Below, one piece after another: positions 14,533 to 22,534 of a DNA stretch of 42,185 nt. Every line of letters starts with the position of its first letter. The first letter of the stretch is position 1. The stretch covers positions 1-42,185 of IMG/VR virus record IMGVR_UViG_3300033153_007465; one strand, written 5' to 3'. Made by a program: the position numbers and the translations under genes. Below the pieces are notes generated by a model. The model saw only the letters and a program-made list of their open reading frames with translations, did no database searches and had not been told where the DNA came from. Source of the DNA: a virus.

Positions 14533-15411
14533 CTAAGCCGCAGCAATAGCCCGGACCTTAGCAATCGCATCCACTGCAGAATCATACAGCAACTTGATTG
14601 TAAGCTCAGGGATAGCAAACACAGTCTCTTCCAAGGCAAGAGGGAAGCCTGCACCTGCAGCCTTGAAGATCTCAATTTCTAGCAGATCTCCATTAGCCCG
14701 TTTCTGAGCCAAGGCAAGCATGCCATGCTCAGGAAATGTGGTAGCCGCTTGACCAATGGTGATTTCACTAATTCCACCATGCGCTTTAGCAAGGCTGAAA
14801 GTAGCGGTATCACCCGCAGTCATTGCAATCGCAGATCCACCACCAGTCAACTCCACGCCTAAGCTTGGAATTTCAGTAGCGCCACCCAACGTAATTGTGA
14901 GTGGGGAGGCTGTGATTTTCAAAGCATCATCTACATAAGTAAGATCAGTGCCCTCAAGAAAATCAATGTCCGTCAATGCATACACATCAACCGCAGTGGG
15001 TGATGTAGCTATAACAACATACTGCCCAGCCTTCAGATCCGCTTCAGATCCGCCCTTGATACCAACAGTCACAATACCAGTAGCAGCCACCAAAGAGGTG
15101 CCTTTTTTATTGGTAAGTGTTCCGCTTGTTCCAAGCGCCGCAGGAGCGGTAGTACTCACAGAAGCACCCAAATACACTTCAAAGAGAAAGTCAGGCATAC
15201 TCTTCACAGTAGCAGTGAACTCGGAGCTAATCGTTTTAGCTTCAGAAGCCCATGCAAACTTATTAGAGCCACCAAACAAATCTTCAAATTCAGCGCTGAG
15301 GCTCAGAGATCCGCCTCCAATAATTTTTAGAATGCCATATGGCAAACCATCAGAACGCTGGTAGGGTGCCATTGAGTGAATACCGTATACAATACGATTT
15401 TCAGACAACAT
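14533..15411 (-). CDS. major tail (tube) protein
   Basis: 292 residues, beginning MLSENRIVYGIHSMAPYQRSDGLPYGILKIIGGGSLSLSAEFEDLFGGSNKFAWASE, the style of siphovirus/myovirus tube subunits, with a beta-rich body and an inserted Gly/Thr-rich Ig-like region (about 95-200). It polymerises around the tape measure to form the tail tube. A strong GGAGGAAAG lies before ATG 15411, consistent with high expression. It lies upstream of the chaperone gene. Confidence 0.8.
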   Translation of the reverse strand: MLSENRIVYGIHSMAPYQRSDGLPYGILKIIGGGSLSLSAEFEDLFGGSNKFAWASEAKTISSEFTATVKSMPDFLFEVYLGASVSTTAPAALGTSGTLTNKKGTSLVAATGIVTVGIKGGSEADLKAGQYVVIATSPTAVDVYALTDIDFLEGTDLTYVDDALKITASPLTITLGGATEIPSLGVELTGGGSAIAMTAGDTATFSLAKAHGGISEITIGQAATTFPEHGMLALAQKRANGDLLEIEIFKAAGAGFPLALEETVFAIPELTIKLLYDSAVDAIAKVRAIAAA

Positions 15412-15571
15412 GTTTCTTTCCTCCCGGAATTACTTTTTCCGTTTTGAGATTTTGAATATAGCGCTCAGGCACTTTATCCTTCACACCCTTTTTCAATTCC
15501 TTGTGATACTTATTTTGATGTATCACAAAGTCTTTCAAAGGATTAATCTCAACTAGTTTCTCTTCTTTCAT
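15401..15571 (-). CDS. small conserved tail-module protein
   Basis: 56 residues, basic: MKEEKLVEINPLKDFVIHQN and onwards, ending VIPGGKKHVV. AGGAGGG lies 5 nt before ATG 15571, and the gene overlaps the tube gene start by 11 nt. The pattern 'NPLKDFVIHQNKYHKELKKGVKDKVPERYIQNLKTE' resembles small proteins encoded just upstream of tail tube genes in other phages. Function unknown. The ORF is easily missed because of its length. Confidence 0.75.
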   Translation of the reverse strand: MKEEKLVEINPLKDFVIHQNKYHKELKKGVKDKVPERYIQNLKTEKVIPGGKKHVV

Positions 15572-15580
15572 CTTTCCCTC

Positions 15581-16069
15581 CTAAGCAACAGACATATTGG
15601 CTTTAACAATAATGCCACCACTTATGATGGGTTTTGAAATGCCCTCAACTTGAAAGCCTACGGGCACTGACTGATCTACTTGAAGCTTCACTATACCTCT
15701 ACCAACTTTATCGAAGTTTTTATTAGCTACTGCTTCAAGCGCACGGGAATATCTCAAAATTTTATAGAAATTTGGCTCAGTGTTGTTACCTCTATCAGGT
15801 ATCAACACCTCAAAGAAAATGCGTGCTTCACGCATGCGGTTATCCTGCTGCCGGTCTGTGGTTTCAGGAGCATTAGACATGCCCCATACTATCCACTCAG
15901 AATGGTTCCACACCTTTGGAATGTGATTCATATACCAAGCATTTTCTTTAATAAGAGGCAAAGCAAAATCTGCTTTGTCAGCATTGACTATACTGATTTC
16001 AGTATTTAGTTGCGCCTTAAAAAGGGTTTCAAGATCTCTTACCAGTTGCTCTAAATCATAAAGTGACAT
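15581..16069 (-). CDS. tail terminator / tail completion protein (putative)
   Basis: 162 residues, alpha/beta, beginning MSLYDLEQLVRDLETLFKAQL with KLQVDQSVPVGFQVEGIS late. Length, charge and position between the virion morphogenesis gene and the tube gene match gpU-like tail terminators that cap the tail at the head side. It starts with TAATG overlap. No signature motif allows certainty. Confidence 0.6.
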   Translation of the reverse strand: MSLYDLEQLVRDLETLFKAQLNTEISIVNADKADFALPLIKENAWYMNHIPKVWNHSEWIVWGMSNAPETTDRQQDNRMREARIFFEVLIPDRGNNTEPNFYKILRYSRALEAVANKNFDKVGRGIVKLQVDQSVPVGFQVEGISKPIISGGIIVKANMSVA

Positions 16070-16632
16070 TAGAAAATCCTACCTGTAACAAGTTGGGTAA
16101 CGTGTTCGTTTATAATATTCAACCAAGCTTCTCTACGCCCTGAAACCACAGCGTCCCTTGCCCGTTCTGCAGGGCCACCATCAATGAAGATCATCTTGCG
16201 CTGTGGTATTTTCTTTCTGTCTTTATCTGATTGGTGAAACTTTGCGTATGAGATGCTTGTGCCCATCTCAAGCTCCTGCTTGCCAACAAAGAAAACAGAT
16301 CCTTCATTATTTCTGCCTAAGATTGAGTTTGATAGCTTGCGGGTGCGTCCTACTAATGCAGGGTAGGCAAATCCAAGCTTGGCTTTCTTCCTATCCTCGT
16401 AATTACTTGTAGTAGTAATTCCACCTGCTTTAGGATCTCCTTTTGCAGGTGCAAGCTTCTGATACAGGCCTTTGCCCTGAAGCGTGAACAGCTTACGGTT
16501 TCCTCTGTACCAATGGTTACCAATCAGATTGAACGGAGTGCGAAAATCACTTGTAGTGCGTGCTAGCCGTTCTAGCCCACGCCTAAACGCTTTGTCATTT
16601 TGAGGAATGAAACTGATTATAGGCTCAGCCAT
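16069..16632 (-). CDS. virion morphogenesis protein (phage tail S / Mu gpG-like)
   Basis: 187 residues, basic. The segment YPALVGRTRKLSNSI and the later SYAKFHQSDKDRKKIPQRKMIFI fit the virion morphogenesis family (Mu gpG, P2 gpS), which act in tail completion or head-tail joining: a 'KxHQxG...iPqR' pattern is the usual hallmark. It starts with a 1-nt TAATG overlap with the connector gene. Its place among head-tail joining genes agrees. Confidence 0.8.
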   Translation of the reverse strand: MAEPIISFIPQNDKAFRRGLERLARTTSDFRTPFNLIGNHWYRGNRKLFTLQGKGLYQKLAPAKGDPKAGGITTTSNYEDRKKAKLGFAYPALVGRTRKLSNSILGRNNEGSVFFVGKQELEMGTSISYAKFHQSDKDRKKIPQRKMIFIDGGPAERARDAVVSGRREAWLNIINEHVTQLVTGRIF

Positions 16633-17102
16633 TACCAGTTATTTCCACCTTTGATTATTGTAGGTGTGTGCTCGGAGCTTTTGAATACAGAGCCACTGAT
16701 GGGTGAAATGTCTTTTGTGCCTGCATCAGTAAGCCGCATGACAGGCACATCAAAACGTTTGGCACCTTTATTCCATTTAGGCAGGGCATCTTTCAATAAA
16801 TCATCCGCTTGCTTATCTAGGTTTCCTTGCAGGCCTTGCACCTGATCTAGGTTAGGCTGTGTGACTTCCAAAATTCCTTTGATCACATGAGCCACCTTGA
16901 GTTTTGATATCTTGCCCACAATCTTCAAGGCTTCAGTGCCGGTAATGGGCGTAACGTAGTAGGCATTGAGCTTTCCATCAATCTCAGCATCAGCTTCTGA
17001 AATGAAATCAGCAAGGGTGCTATCTGTGATCACAGTGTCAGCAGCTTCAATATCAATGCCCCGAAACATTGCTTTTACTTTTGCTTCTGTTGTGTACGCC
17101 AT
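16632..17102 (-). CDS. head-tail connector protein (putative)
   Basis: 156 residues, helical at the N-terminus (MAYTTEAKVKAMFRGIDIEAADTVITDSTLADFISEADAEIDGKLNAYY), the pattern of Mu gp36-like (DUF1320) or gp6-like connectors, in which the helical bundle docks on the portal ring. C-terminal part less structured. Starts with 1-nt overlap. Confidence 0.7.
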   Translation of the reverse strand: MAYTTEAKVKAMFRGIDIEAADTVITDSTLADFISEADAEIDGKLNAYYVTPITGTEALKIVGKISKLKVAHVIKGILEVTQPNLDQVQGLQGNLDKQADDLLKDALPKWNKGAKRFDVPVMRLTDAGTKDISPISGSVFKSSEHTPTIIKGGNNW

Positions 17103-17299
17103 TAGATAATTATCCCTTTCACACCTATTGCTATGAGCAATCCAAGTACAAGAAAAATCAGCCTACGATTTGTGCTAACAGTTGACTTCAAACTTTCATA
17201 CAAAGGCAGCTTGTCTAGCTTGCCACAAATGATCTTTTGTGTGACTTCAATTGATGCAAGCCTTTCTACAGTCTTAAGTTTGAACTCAATGTCATTCAC
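17102..17299 (-). CDS. small protein with C-terminal membrane segment
   Basis: 65 residues: a charged helical part (1-45) followed by a single hydrophobic helix (about 47-65, LIFLVLGLLIAIGVKGIII). The start is GTG 17299, which overlaps the preceding stop by 4 nt (GTGA). A membrane protein inside the head-tail joining genes is unusual. Function unknown. Confidence 0.65.
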   Translation of the reverse strand: MNDIEFKLKTVERLASIEVTQKIICGKLDKLPLYESLKSTVSTNRRLIFLVLGLLIAIGVKGIII

Positions 17300-17859
17300 A
17301 TTGCTACCTCATAAAAGATTGATTCAACTGTTACATCATTGTTTACAGATCCTGAAATCACCTTAAGTAGATATGAGACACCTTGCTTCAAAATTACTTC
17401 ATTGTTTCTTTCTACTATACCACCAACTTTTCCAGCACCTACAACTGTGCCACCAATTCTGTCACCATCTGCACCACCTGTAATTGTGGGAGTAGTAAAG
17501 CAAAGCGTGTTTACATCTGCTATTCCTAAATTCCTATCACTGTTAAGTATGGTGCCCGGTGCCCCGTTTGCAGACAGTGTTGGTGCTTCTCTAAGGTCTA
17601 CAATTACTCCACCACCACTTGAAACAATGTACCTGTAATGCACCCGCACTGAAGTGTTGGGTGCAAGTATGTGCCAATACTTAGTCTCACTTGCCATTAC
17701 TAGAAATTCAGAACACGTATAGTGTTCACCATCATGAATTTTATGGTGCTCAATGTCTACATTGACAAGGTAGCCGCCTGTGCTATCAAATTCAAGCACA
17801 TCTCCATTCTTATCAATCAGCCTCATTCTTTTGAGAGGGCCGGGTGAATGGTTAGGCAT
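17296..17859 (-). CDS. hypothetical virion-associated protein
   Basis: 187 residues, beta-rich. Features HHKIHDGEHYTCSEF, YWHILAPNTSVRVHYRYIV, Gly-rich loops (GGADGDRIGGTVVGAGKVGG) and KQGVSYLLKVISGS. This arrangement resembles a widespread phage structural protein of unknown role found near head-tail genes; recognition is by eye only. The ATG at 17859 has AAGGAAG 5-6 nt upstream and is preferred over the TTG before it. Confidence 0.65.
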   Translation of the reverse strand: MPNHSPGPLKRMRLIDKNGDVLEFDSTGGYLVNVDIEHHKIHDGEHYTCSEFLVMASETKYWHILAPNTSVRVHYRYIVSSGGGVIVDLREAPTLSANGAPGTILNSDRNLGIADVNTLCFTTPTITGGADGDRIGGTVVGAGKVGGIVERNNEVILKQGVSYLLKVISGSVNNDVTVESIFYEVAM

Positions 17860-18026
17860 CAAACTTCCTTTCTAAGTAGATCGATATTCTCTACAAGGAA
17901 ATCTGCCTTGCGTGCAATTTGATTTACCTTTGCCATTACCTGTGGAGGGAGATCAGCATTTTCTTGAATGTCTTTTATTGTACTGATCAAGATTTCATAC
18001 TTTTCTAATAGCACGCTACTCTTCAT
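17859..18026 (-). CDS. small hypothetical protein in head module
   Basis: 55 residues, predicted helical/coiled coil: MKSSVLLEKYEILISTIKDI, then QENADLPPQVMAKVNQIARK, ending ENIDLLRKEV. It overlaps the lectin-like gene by 11 nt and the next gene by 1 nt (TGATG). It fills a stretch otherwise lacking a gene. No known function. Confidence 0.65.
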   Translation of the reverse strand: MKSSVLLEKYEILISTIKDIQENADLPPQVMAKVNQIARKADFLVENIDLLRKEV

Positions 18027-19434
18027 CAGGAATTACCTCTTTGGTAACTGACTTCCAATTATTAGTTTCAATATCCTCAATCTGATACTTCCATCTTTCA
18101 GCGCCTACCTTCATTTCCCAAAACTCACCACTTGGCTGCACAAAATGATCTGTAGAAAACCATCCATCAGCGCCGGTAGGTGTGGGAAGCTTAAACCATT
18201 TATACGGATGAAAAACATCATCATTCACAAAACCACTAACGTAAGGGCGTATATAGATATACTCATTTGCAAGCGGGCCTGCAGGAGTATACATAAATCC
18301 TTCTAGCTCACTTGGTGAGTAAGTTGAGCTTGGAAAAGTTGGATCTACTAACACAGGATCATATGTGATTGTTACAGAATCAACTTTAACCTGTGTCCAG
18401 CCATCAGAATGCAAAAAGATCCTAAGGCCAGCTGTTGCGCGTGTAGTAAAAAATGCCTCAGCATTTATATTTACTATTGCCTTTGCATTTGACTGTGCAT
18501 AGGTGCCATCAGAATCTACAACACCACCTGAATAATATTTCAATTGCCCCGCATTACTCGGGGCATACCCAACTGCATTGCTTGCATCAACTCCAACTTC
18601 TACAGCAGCAAATGTAAACCAATTGCTAGTTTTGAAAGTTGAATTGATATCACAGTAAGGATTGTCAGTAGCATATTTTGTTTCTGCAAGCGATGCAGTA
18701 GGTGCAGTGTAATCAGATGTATGAAGAATTTTATTATGAAAGGTAAACTCATCATGAGTTGCATCAGAATTAAATGCAGCACTTGGAATAGCGCCGCAGT
18801 ATATATTTGTCCATGGTGTTGTCATTGTGCCAGTTGCTGTGATTGGATCACCAACTTGCACACCACCAATCCGAACTTTTGATGCACCTGTAACAACATC
18901 AACGGTTAGCTCAACTTCTTGCTCAACTCCGGCTACTGGTAGCCATGTGGAATTTGGGATATTTGCACTGTAGATAACCCCACTGGCATTATTACGCAGC
19001 GTAAGAAACAACAGGCCACTAGTAGCAACATGATGTAACTCTACACGACATACACCACCACCACTATCACCTGCAAACAATCCGCGATGTGCAGTAGGTG
19101 CATTACTATATCCAGGGGCAATCTTATCCACAATTGTGAATTGGCCACCATTGATATCAGCATTATTAACACCTGCCCAGTTAACCCATTTAACAGCTGC
19201 ACCACCAAGACAATTAAGCTTGCCTGCAGCTACAACTGCACCACCATTGAGGTTTCCAGTTACAACACCATCAGACCATGTGAAATCTTCATTTGTAGTG
19301 AAGCTAGCATACGCTGTGACACCCGCAGGTATCATGTCTTTGGTTTGAAAAAATCCACCGGTAATTTCAGTTTTAGTGGCATCACCTAAAGTAGCATCAC
19401 CTGGAATTGTGAAAGGGATAATTATGGTTGCCAT
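18016..19434 (-). CDS. lectin-like (concanavalin/LamG-type) structural protein in the head module
   Basis: 472 residues, Thr/Gly/Asn-rich, almost all beta. About 60-240 looks like a LamG/ConA jelly roll (QFTIVDKIAPGYSNAPTAHRGLFAGDSGGG...LRNNASGVIYSANIPNSTWLPVAGVEQEVELTVDV). The rest is further beta domains. It lies between the capsid gene and the connector genes, not with the tail fibres, so a head fibre or capsid-surface sugar-binding protein is suggested. Confidence 0.6.
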   Translation of the reverse strand: MATIIIPFTIPGDATLGDATKTEITGGFFQTKDMIPAGVTAYASFTTNEDFTWSDGVVTGNLNGGAVVAAGKLNCLGGAAVKWVNWAGVNNADINGGQFTIVDKIAPGYSNAPTAHRGLFAGDSGGGVCRVELHHVATSGLLFLTLRNNASGVIYSANIPNSTWLPVAGVEQEVELTVDVVTGASKVRIGGVQVGDPITATGTMTTPWTNIYCGAIPSAAFNSDATHDEFTFHNKILHTSDYTAPTASLAETKYATDNPYCDINSTFKTSNWFTFAAVEVGVDASNAVGYAPSNAGQLKYYSGGVVDSDGTYAQSNAKAIVNINAEAFFTTRATAGLRIFLHSDGWTQVKVDSVTITYDPVLVDPTFPSSTYSPSELEGFMYTPAGPLANEYIYIRPYVSGFVNDDVFHPYKWFKLPTPTGADGWFSTDHFVQPSGEFWEMKVGAERWKYQIEDIETNNWKSVTKEVIPDEE

Positions 19435-19435
19435 G

Positions 19436-19792
19436 CTATGAAATTCCTAACACATACACGCGTACAGTTGATCCATCTGTCACGCCGTAAATTTCAGTTA
19501 AGTTGCTCTTCTTGCCTGCAAAAGATAGTACACCATTTTCAAGAATAGGCCACGCTGTAAGGCCAGCTACAGTGATTGAAGAATCACCACCTGTCCAAAT
19601 TATTTCATCTTCCGATACATGGGTAAGCAGAAAATTTTCGTAGTTGTCAGGTGTATTAATTTTCTGTGCAGTTCCGTTTAGATCTGTGGCAACAGCTGCA
19701 AACTTCCCGTCAATTTTTGGGAAGTGCCTTACATGCAATAATACCTTGCTTAGAAGAGAGGTATATAATTTTGGATCATTAGTTGCGCCCAT
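19436..19792 (-). CDS. hypothetical head-module protein
   Basis: 118 residues, mixed alpha/beta, start MGATNDPKLYTSLLSKVLLHVRHFPKIDGK. It is separated by 1 nt from the lectin-like gene. A 6-bp hairpin AGAGCC/GGCTCT (19802-19807, 19814-19819) precedes it. Function unknown. Confidence 0.65.
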   Translation of the reverse strand: MGATNDPKLYTSLLSKVLLHVRHFPKIDGKFAAVATDLNGTAQKINTPDNYENFLLTHVSEDEIIWTGGDSSITVAGLTAWPILENGVLSFAGKKSNLTEIYGVTDGSTVRVYVLGIS

Positions 19793-19828
19793 AAACTAGG
19801 TAGAGCCTTCCATGGCTCTCTCCCCCTC

Positions 19829-20074
19829 TTAGGATTTCTTCCTTGAAACCTTTTTCTTGGTAACTTTCTTTTTGGATTTGGAAACCTCAGCGGGCTTACT
19901 TTTGGCTGTCCCAAACTCAAACCAGTGTTTCACCTCGGGTGATTTCAGAAGTTTCGGATCTCCATCAAAATCGATTTCTTGAAAATCTTGTGTGTGCTTG
20001 GTGCTTACGAGGTGGCTACCAAGGTACATCTCTCCACGCGGGTGCTTGCGCTTCAATCTTACAAACAATTTCAT
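19829..20074 (-). CDS. small basic protein downstream of the capsid gene
   Basis: 81 residues with a Lys-rich tail (KSKPAEVSKSKKKVTKKKVSRKKS). The in-frame TTG at 20086 is disregarded because GGAGG directly precedes ATG 20074 by 5 nt. It sits below the terminator that follows the capsid gene. The basic tail could bind DNA or negatively charged capsid lining; this is inference. Confidence 0.7.
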   Translation of the reverse strand: MKLFVRLKRKHPRGEMYLGSHLVSTKHTQDFQEIDFDGDPKLLKSPEVKHWFEFGTAKSKPAEVSKSKKKVTKKKVSRKKS

Positions 20075-20084
20075 TATGTCCTCC

Positions 20085-20124
20085 AATAAAATAAGGGGAA
20101 GGCAGCACTATTACTGCCTTCCCC
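20085..20124 (-). terminator. intrinsic terminator after the major capsid gene
   Basis: Perfect 11-bp stem: GGGGAAGGCAG (20095-20105) with CTGCCTTCCCC (20114-20124), 8-nt loop. Read leftward it ends in TTATTTTATT (complement of 20085-20094), a classical T-rich tail. It begins 10 nt past the capsid stop. Confidence 0.85.
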
Positions 20125-20133
20125 GACGCTTAT

Positions 20134-21039
20134 CTAACCAACTTGTTTCACGGCTTTGGCCCACAGACCATAACCGAACTTACGACGCACGTTCACGCCT
20201 GCAAGGATCTCCTTGCGCATGAAGGTACGCTCACCCTTATTCTGAATCTCAAACTCAAGAGCCTGACGATTCTGAAGGATAAACGGTTTCAACACACCGG
20301 ACGCATCAATCACATAGAAGTCTTTAGCCGAACTCAGCCGTGACGTTGTGATTACCTTTGCAGCACCCTTCAGAACGTTGGTGGTGTTGCTGATGATCTG
20401 CGCATTAATCAACTCTTCCCAGGCGCTTTCCTGCCCGACCGGAGCGTACACACGTAGATCCAACTCACCTTCATTCCGAGGCTGTGCCTGATCATCCTGA
20501 TAGCCGCGAATCGCAGCACGCGCCGCAGTGAAGCCTAGCTTCAACTCAGCAACGGTAGGTGATGCACCCGAACAGGTATAACCCAACAGGTTATCCTGTG
20601 CAGATCCGCTTTCAGGATGGGCATTCGAAAACATTGCCTGTCCGTCATAGCAAAGCTCCGTGGTGCCAGCAATCAGGCCTTCAAAGAACAGCTTACGCGG
20701 CTGATTACGAGCACGCGCCGCAAGATCCGCGATACGGACTTTCACAGCACCAAGCTGATCATCATCCATCACGTTCTTGTCAATCTTCAGCGTTGCCTCA
20801 TAATCGAGGTTAGTAAGCTCATAGTCGTAGTCATTGAGCCCACTCAGCTGTCTCTCATCAACCCACAAGCGCAGATCAGGAGATTCACCCAGCCACCCAT
20901 ACTTCTCAGAAGCAGCGGTTGAATTAGTTTCCATAATCGCAGGCATCACATCAGCGGGGTTTTCCCCGTTGTTGAACGCCTTAACAAAGTCAGCGCGTAG
21001 GCCTTTTTCCAACAGAAGCAGATTATTAACCTGTCCCAT
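20134..21039 (-). CDS. major capsid protein, Mu gpT-like
   Basis: 301 residues matching the Mu-like major head subunit family: YGWLGESPDLRLWVDERQLSGLNDYDYELTNLDYEATLKIDKNVMDDDQLGAVKVRIADLAARARNQPRKLFF is the typical core (about 47-118). Then come CYDGQAMFSNAHPESG (129-144) and the C-terminal QNRQALEFEIQNK...RKFGYGLWAKAVK. HK97-fold shell subunit. AAGGGGGAA precedes ATG 21039. Directly downstream of the protease/scaffold and decoration genes as in Mu-like head modules, and followed by a strong terminator. Confidence 0.9.
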   Translation of the reverse strand: MGQVNNLLLLEKGLRADFVKAFNNGENPADVMPAIMETNSTAASEKYGWLGESPDLRLWVDERQLSGLNDYDYELTNLDYEATLKIDKNVMDDDQLGAVKVRIADLAARARNQPRKLFFEGLIAGTTELCYDGQAMFSNAHPESGSAQDNLLGYTCSGASPTVAELKLGFTAARAAIRGYQDDQAQPRNEGELDLRVYAPVGQESAWEELINAQIISNTTNVLKGAAKVITTSRLSSAKDFYVIDASGVLKPFILQNRQALEFEIQNKGERTFMRKEILAGVNVRRKFGYGLWAKAVKQVG

Positions 21040-21053
21040 TTTTCATTTCCCCC

Positions 21054-22097
21054 TTACACAGAAACAACATACTCGATGAATAATGACAAAGCGCCGGAGG
21101 CAATATTTGCATCCGTAGCCAAGACATCAACAACAAGCTGTGGTTGAACAACACCGGTTGTTTTGAACATCGTGCCTGCTGTCCCTACTGGGATACACGC
21201 TTGAATGCCCGCATCGTATGGTGTACCTGTTTGAATCGCAACAGCGGTAACCAAATCATTTGCGCTTTCACCCGATGTGATGGCAATAGTCGAACTATCA
21301 TCACCTGTACCGGCAACAGTAGTCTGCACATCATACCAAGCTTTGGTGATAATCGCGTTATCAGGTAGTGTGGTACCAATGTTGTGAGATCCGGTAGCTG
21401 TAGCAGCAAAAGTGAAATCACCACGCCAAACGCGATGTGCTGTTACAACACTGTCACCAAATGCCGATAACTTGGATTCTGTTACCGCAGCAGCAGCAAT
21501 GGTCACGGCACCCGCATTATCCATTGTGGCATCACCACTCATGGCAACAGATGTTACCGTGGTAGCATTACCCACCAACATTTTGGTATCACCGGAAGCA
21601 TCAAACTGCGCAGCTTTTCCAGCAGAGTTGCCAAGCAACACTTTGCCTTCAGCAAGCGCAATCTCTTCACCCAACACATCATCATCACCATCAGCAGCAA
21701 CGTCGATCTTCACCCACGCCTGCGTGGAACTGATATGCGCAACAATGACACCTACCCACTGCAGACCGGCAGCATAGGTGAGCGTAAGCAGCTGATCATC
21801 AGTGGCATACACTTTCTCACCAACGGTAGCCTGAGAAAACCCAGCACCGAGAAGATTGAAAATGCCCTTCTTCATGACCTTACAAGACACATCACCGGCA
21901 GATCCACCGGAGTTGTCTTTGTATTCATACGCGATGCCAGCAAACTTAGCGCCTGCCTCATTCGCACATGGAGCGGCATACCCAGCAGCATTATGCTTCA
22001 CCATAGAGCCACGATAGATAATGTCTACCGCACAAGGGTGTGCAATCTTTTCTGCACCTTTCTCAGCAATTTCTTTGTTAGCAGCTAAAGCAGTCAT
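21054..22097 (-). CDS. capsid decoration protein with fibre-like insertion
   Basis: 347 residues. N-terminal half (about 20-140: IYRGSMVKHNAAGYAAPCAN...FAGIAYEYKDNSGGSAGDVSCKVMKKGIF) resembles small head decoration (DUF2190/gpD-like) proteins. About 165-215 has a fibre motif (SGDATMDNAGAVTIAAAAVTESKL), and the C-terminal 130 residues form a beta domain. It is larger than usual decoration proteins. Starts with TAATG overlap with the gpI-like gene. Likely binds the shell surface. Confidence 0.7.
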   Translation of the reverse strand: MTALAANKEIAEKGAEKIAHPCAVDIIYRGSMVKHNAAGYAAPCANEAGAKFAGIAYEYKDNSGGSAGDVSCKVMKKGIFNLLGAGFSQATVGEKVYATDDQLLTLTYAAGLQWVGVIVAHISSTQAWVKIDVAADGDDDVLGEEIALAEGKVLLGNSAGKAAQFDASGDTKMLVGNATTVTSVAMSGDATMDNAGAVTIAAAAVTESKLSAFGDSVVTAHRVWRGDFTFAATATGSHNIGTTLPDNAIITKAWYDVQTTVAGTGDDSSTIAITSGESANDLVTAVAIQTGTPYDAGIQACIPVGTAGTMFKTTGVVQPQLVVDVLATDANIASGALSLFIEYVVSV

Positions 22098-22534
22098 TAC
22101 TCATCCCCCTCTTCAACGGGATTGGCTTTCCGATACTCTTCATCGGTAAGGTCAAGCTTCTTGCACATCTTCTTTTCCTTGTCGGAAAGCTCAATTGCCT
22201 TACCGCCGCCCTTGTTTGTTCCATCAGGATCAAGATTCATCTTCTCCGACATAGCAAGCACATCCATCATGTCTTTGCCATCCCGCAGCGCCTGAAGCTG
22301 AGCCTTGTTGATCTTGCCATCACTGAAAAGCTTTGTGCGTGCACCTTCAGCTTTGGCATCCTTGGCAGCTTTTTCGAGCTTGGTGTTTTTCTCAGAAAGC
22401 TCTTTGTTATCCGTTTTCAAACTTGTGACTACGTTTTTAACTTTCTCTTCAGAAAGCTGATAGTCAGAAATCTGCTTTTCCAACTCGCTTACCTTAGTTT
22501 TGTGGTCACTAAGGCTAATGGTTTCATTACCCAT
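22097..22534 (-). CDS. possible internal scaffold product (gpZ-like)
   Basis: An in-frame ATG at 22534, preceded by AAGGATGGAAAAGAC, would give a 145-residue protein made only of the coiled-coil C-terminal part. Phage Mu makes its scaffold (gpZ) from an internal start in the I gene, so the same arrangement is plausible here. The start is not proven. Confidence 0.4.
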   Translation of the reverse strand: MGNETISLSDHKTKVSELEKQISDYQLSEEKVKNVVTSLKTDNKELSEKNTKLEKAAKDAKAEGARTKLFSDGKINKAQLQALRDGKDMMDVLAMSEKMNLDPDGTNKGGGKAIELSDKEKKMCKKLDLTDEEYRKANPVEEGDE

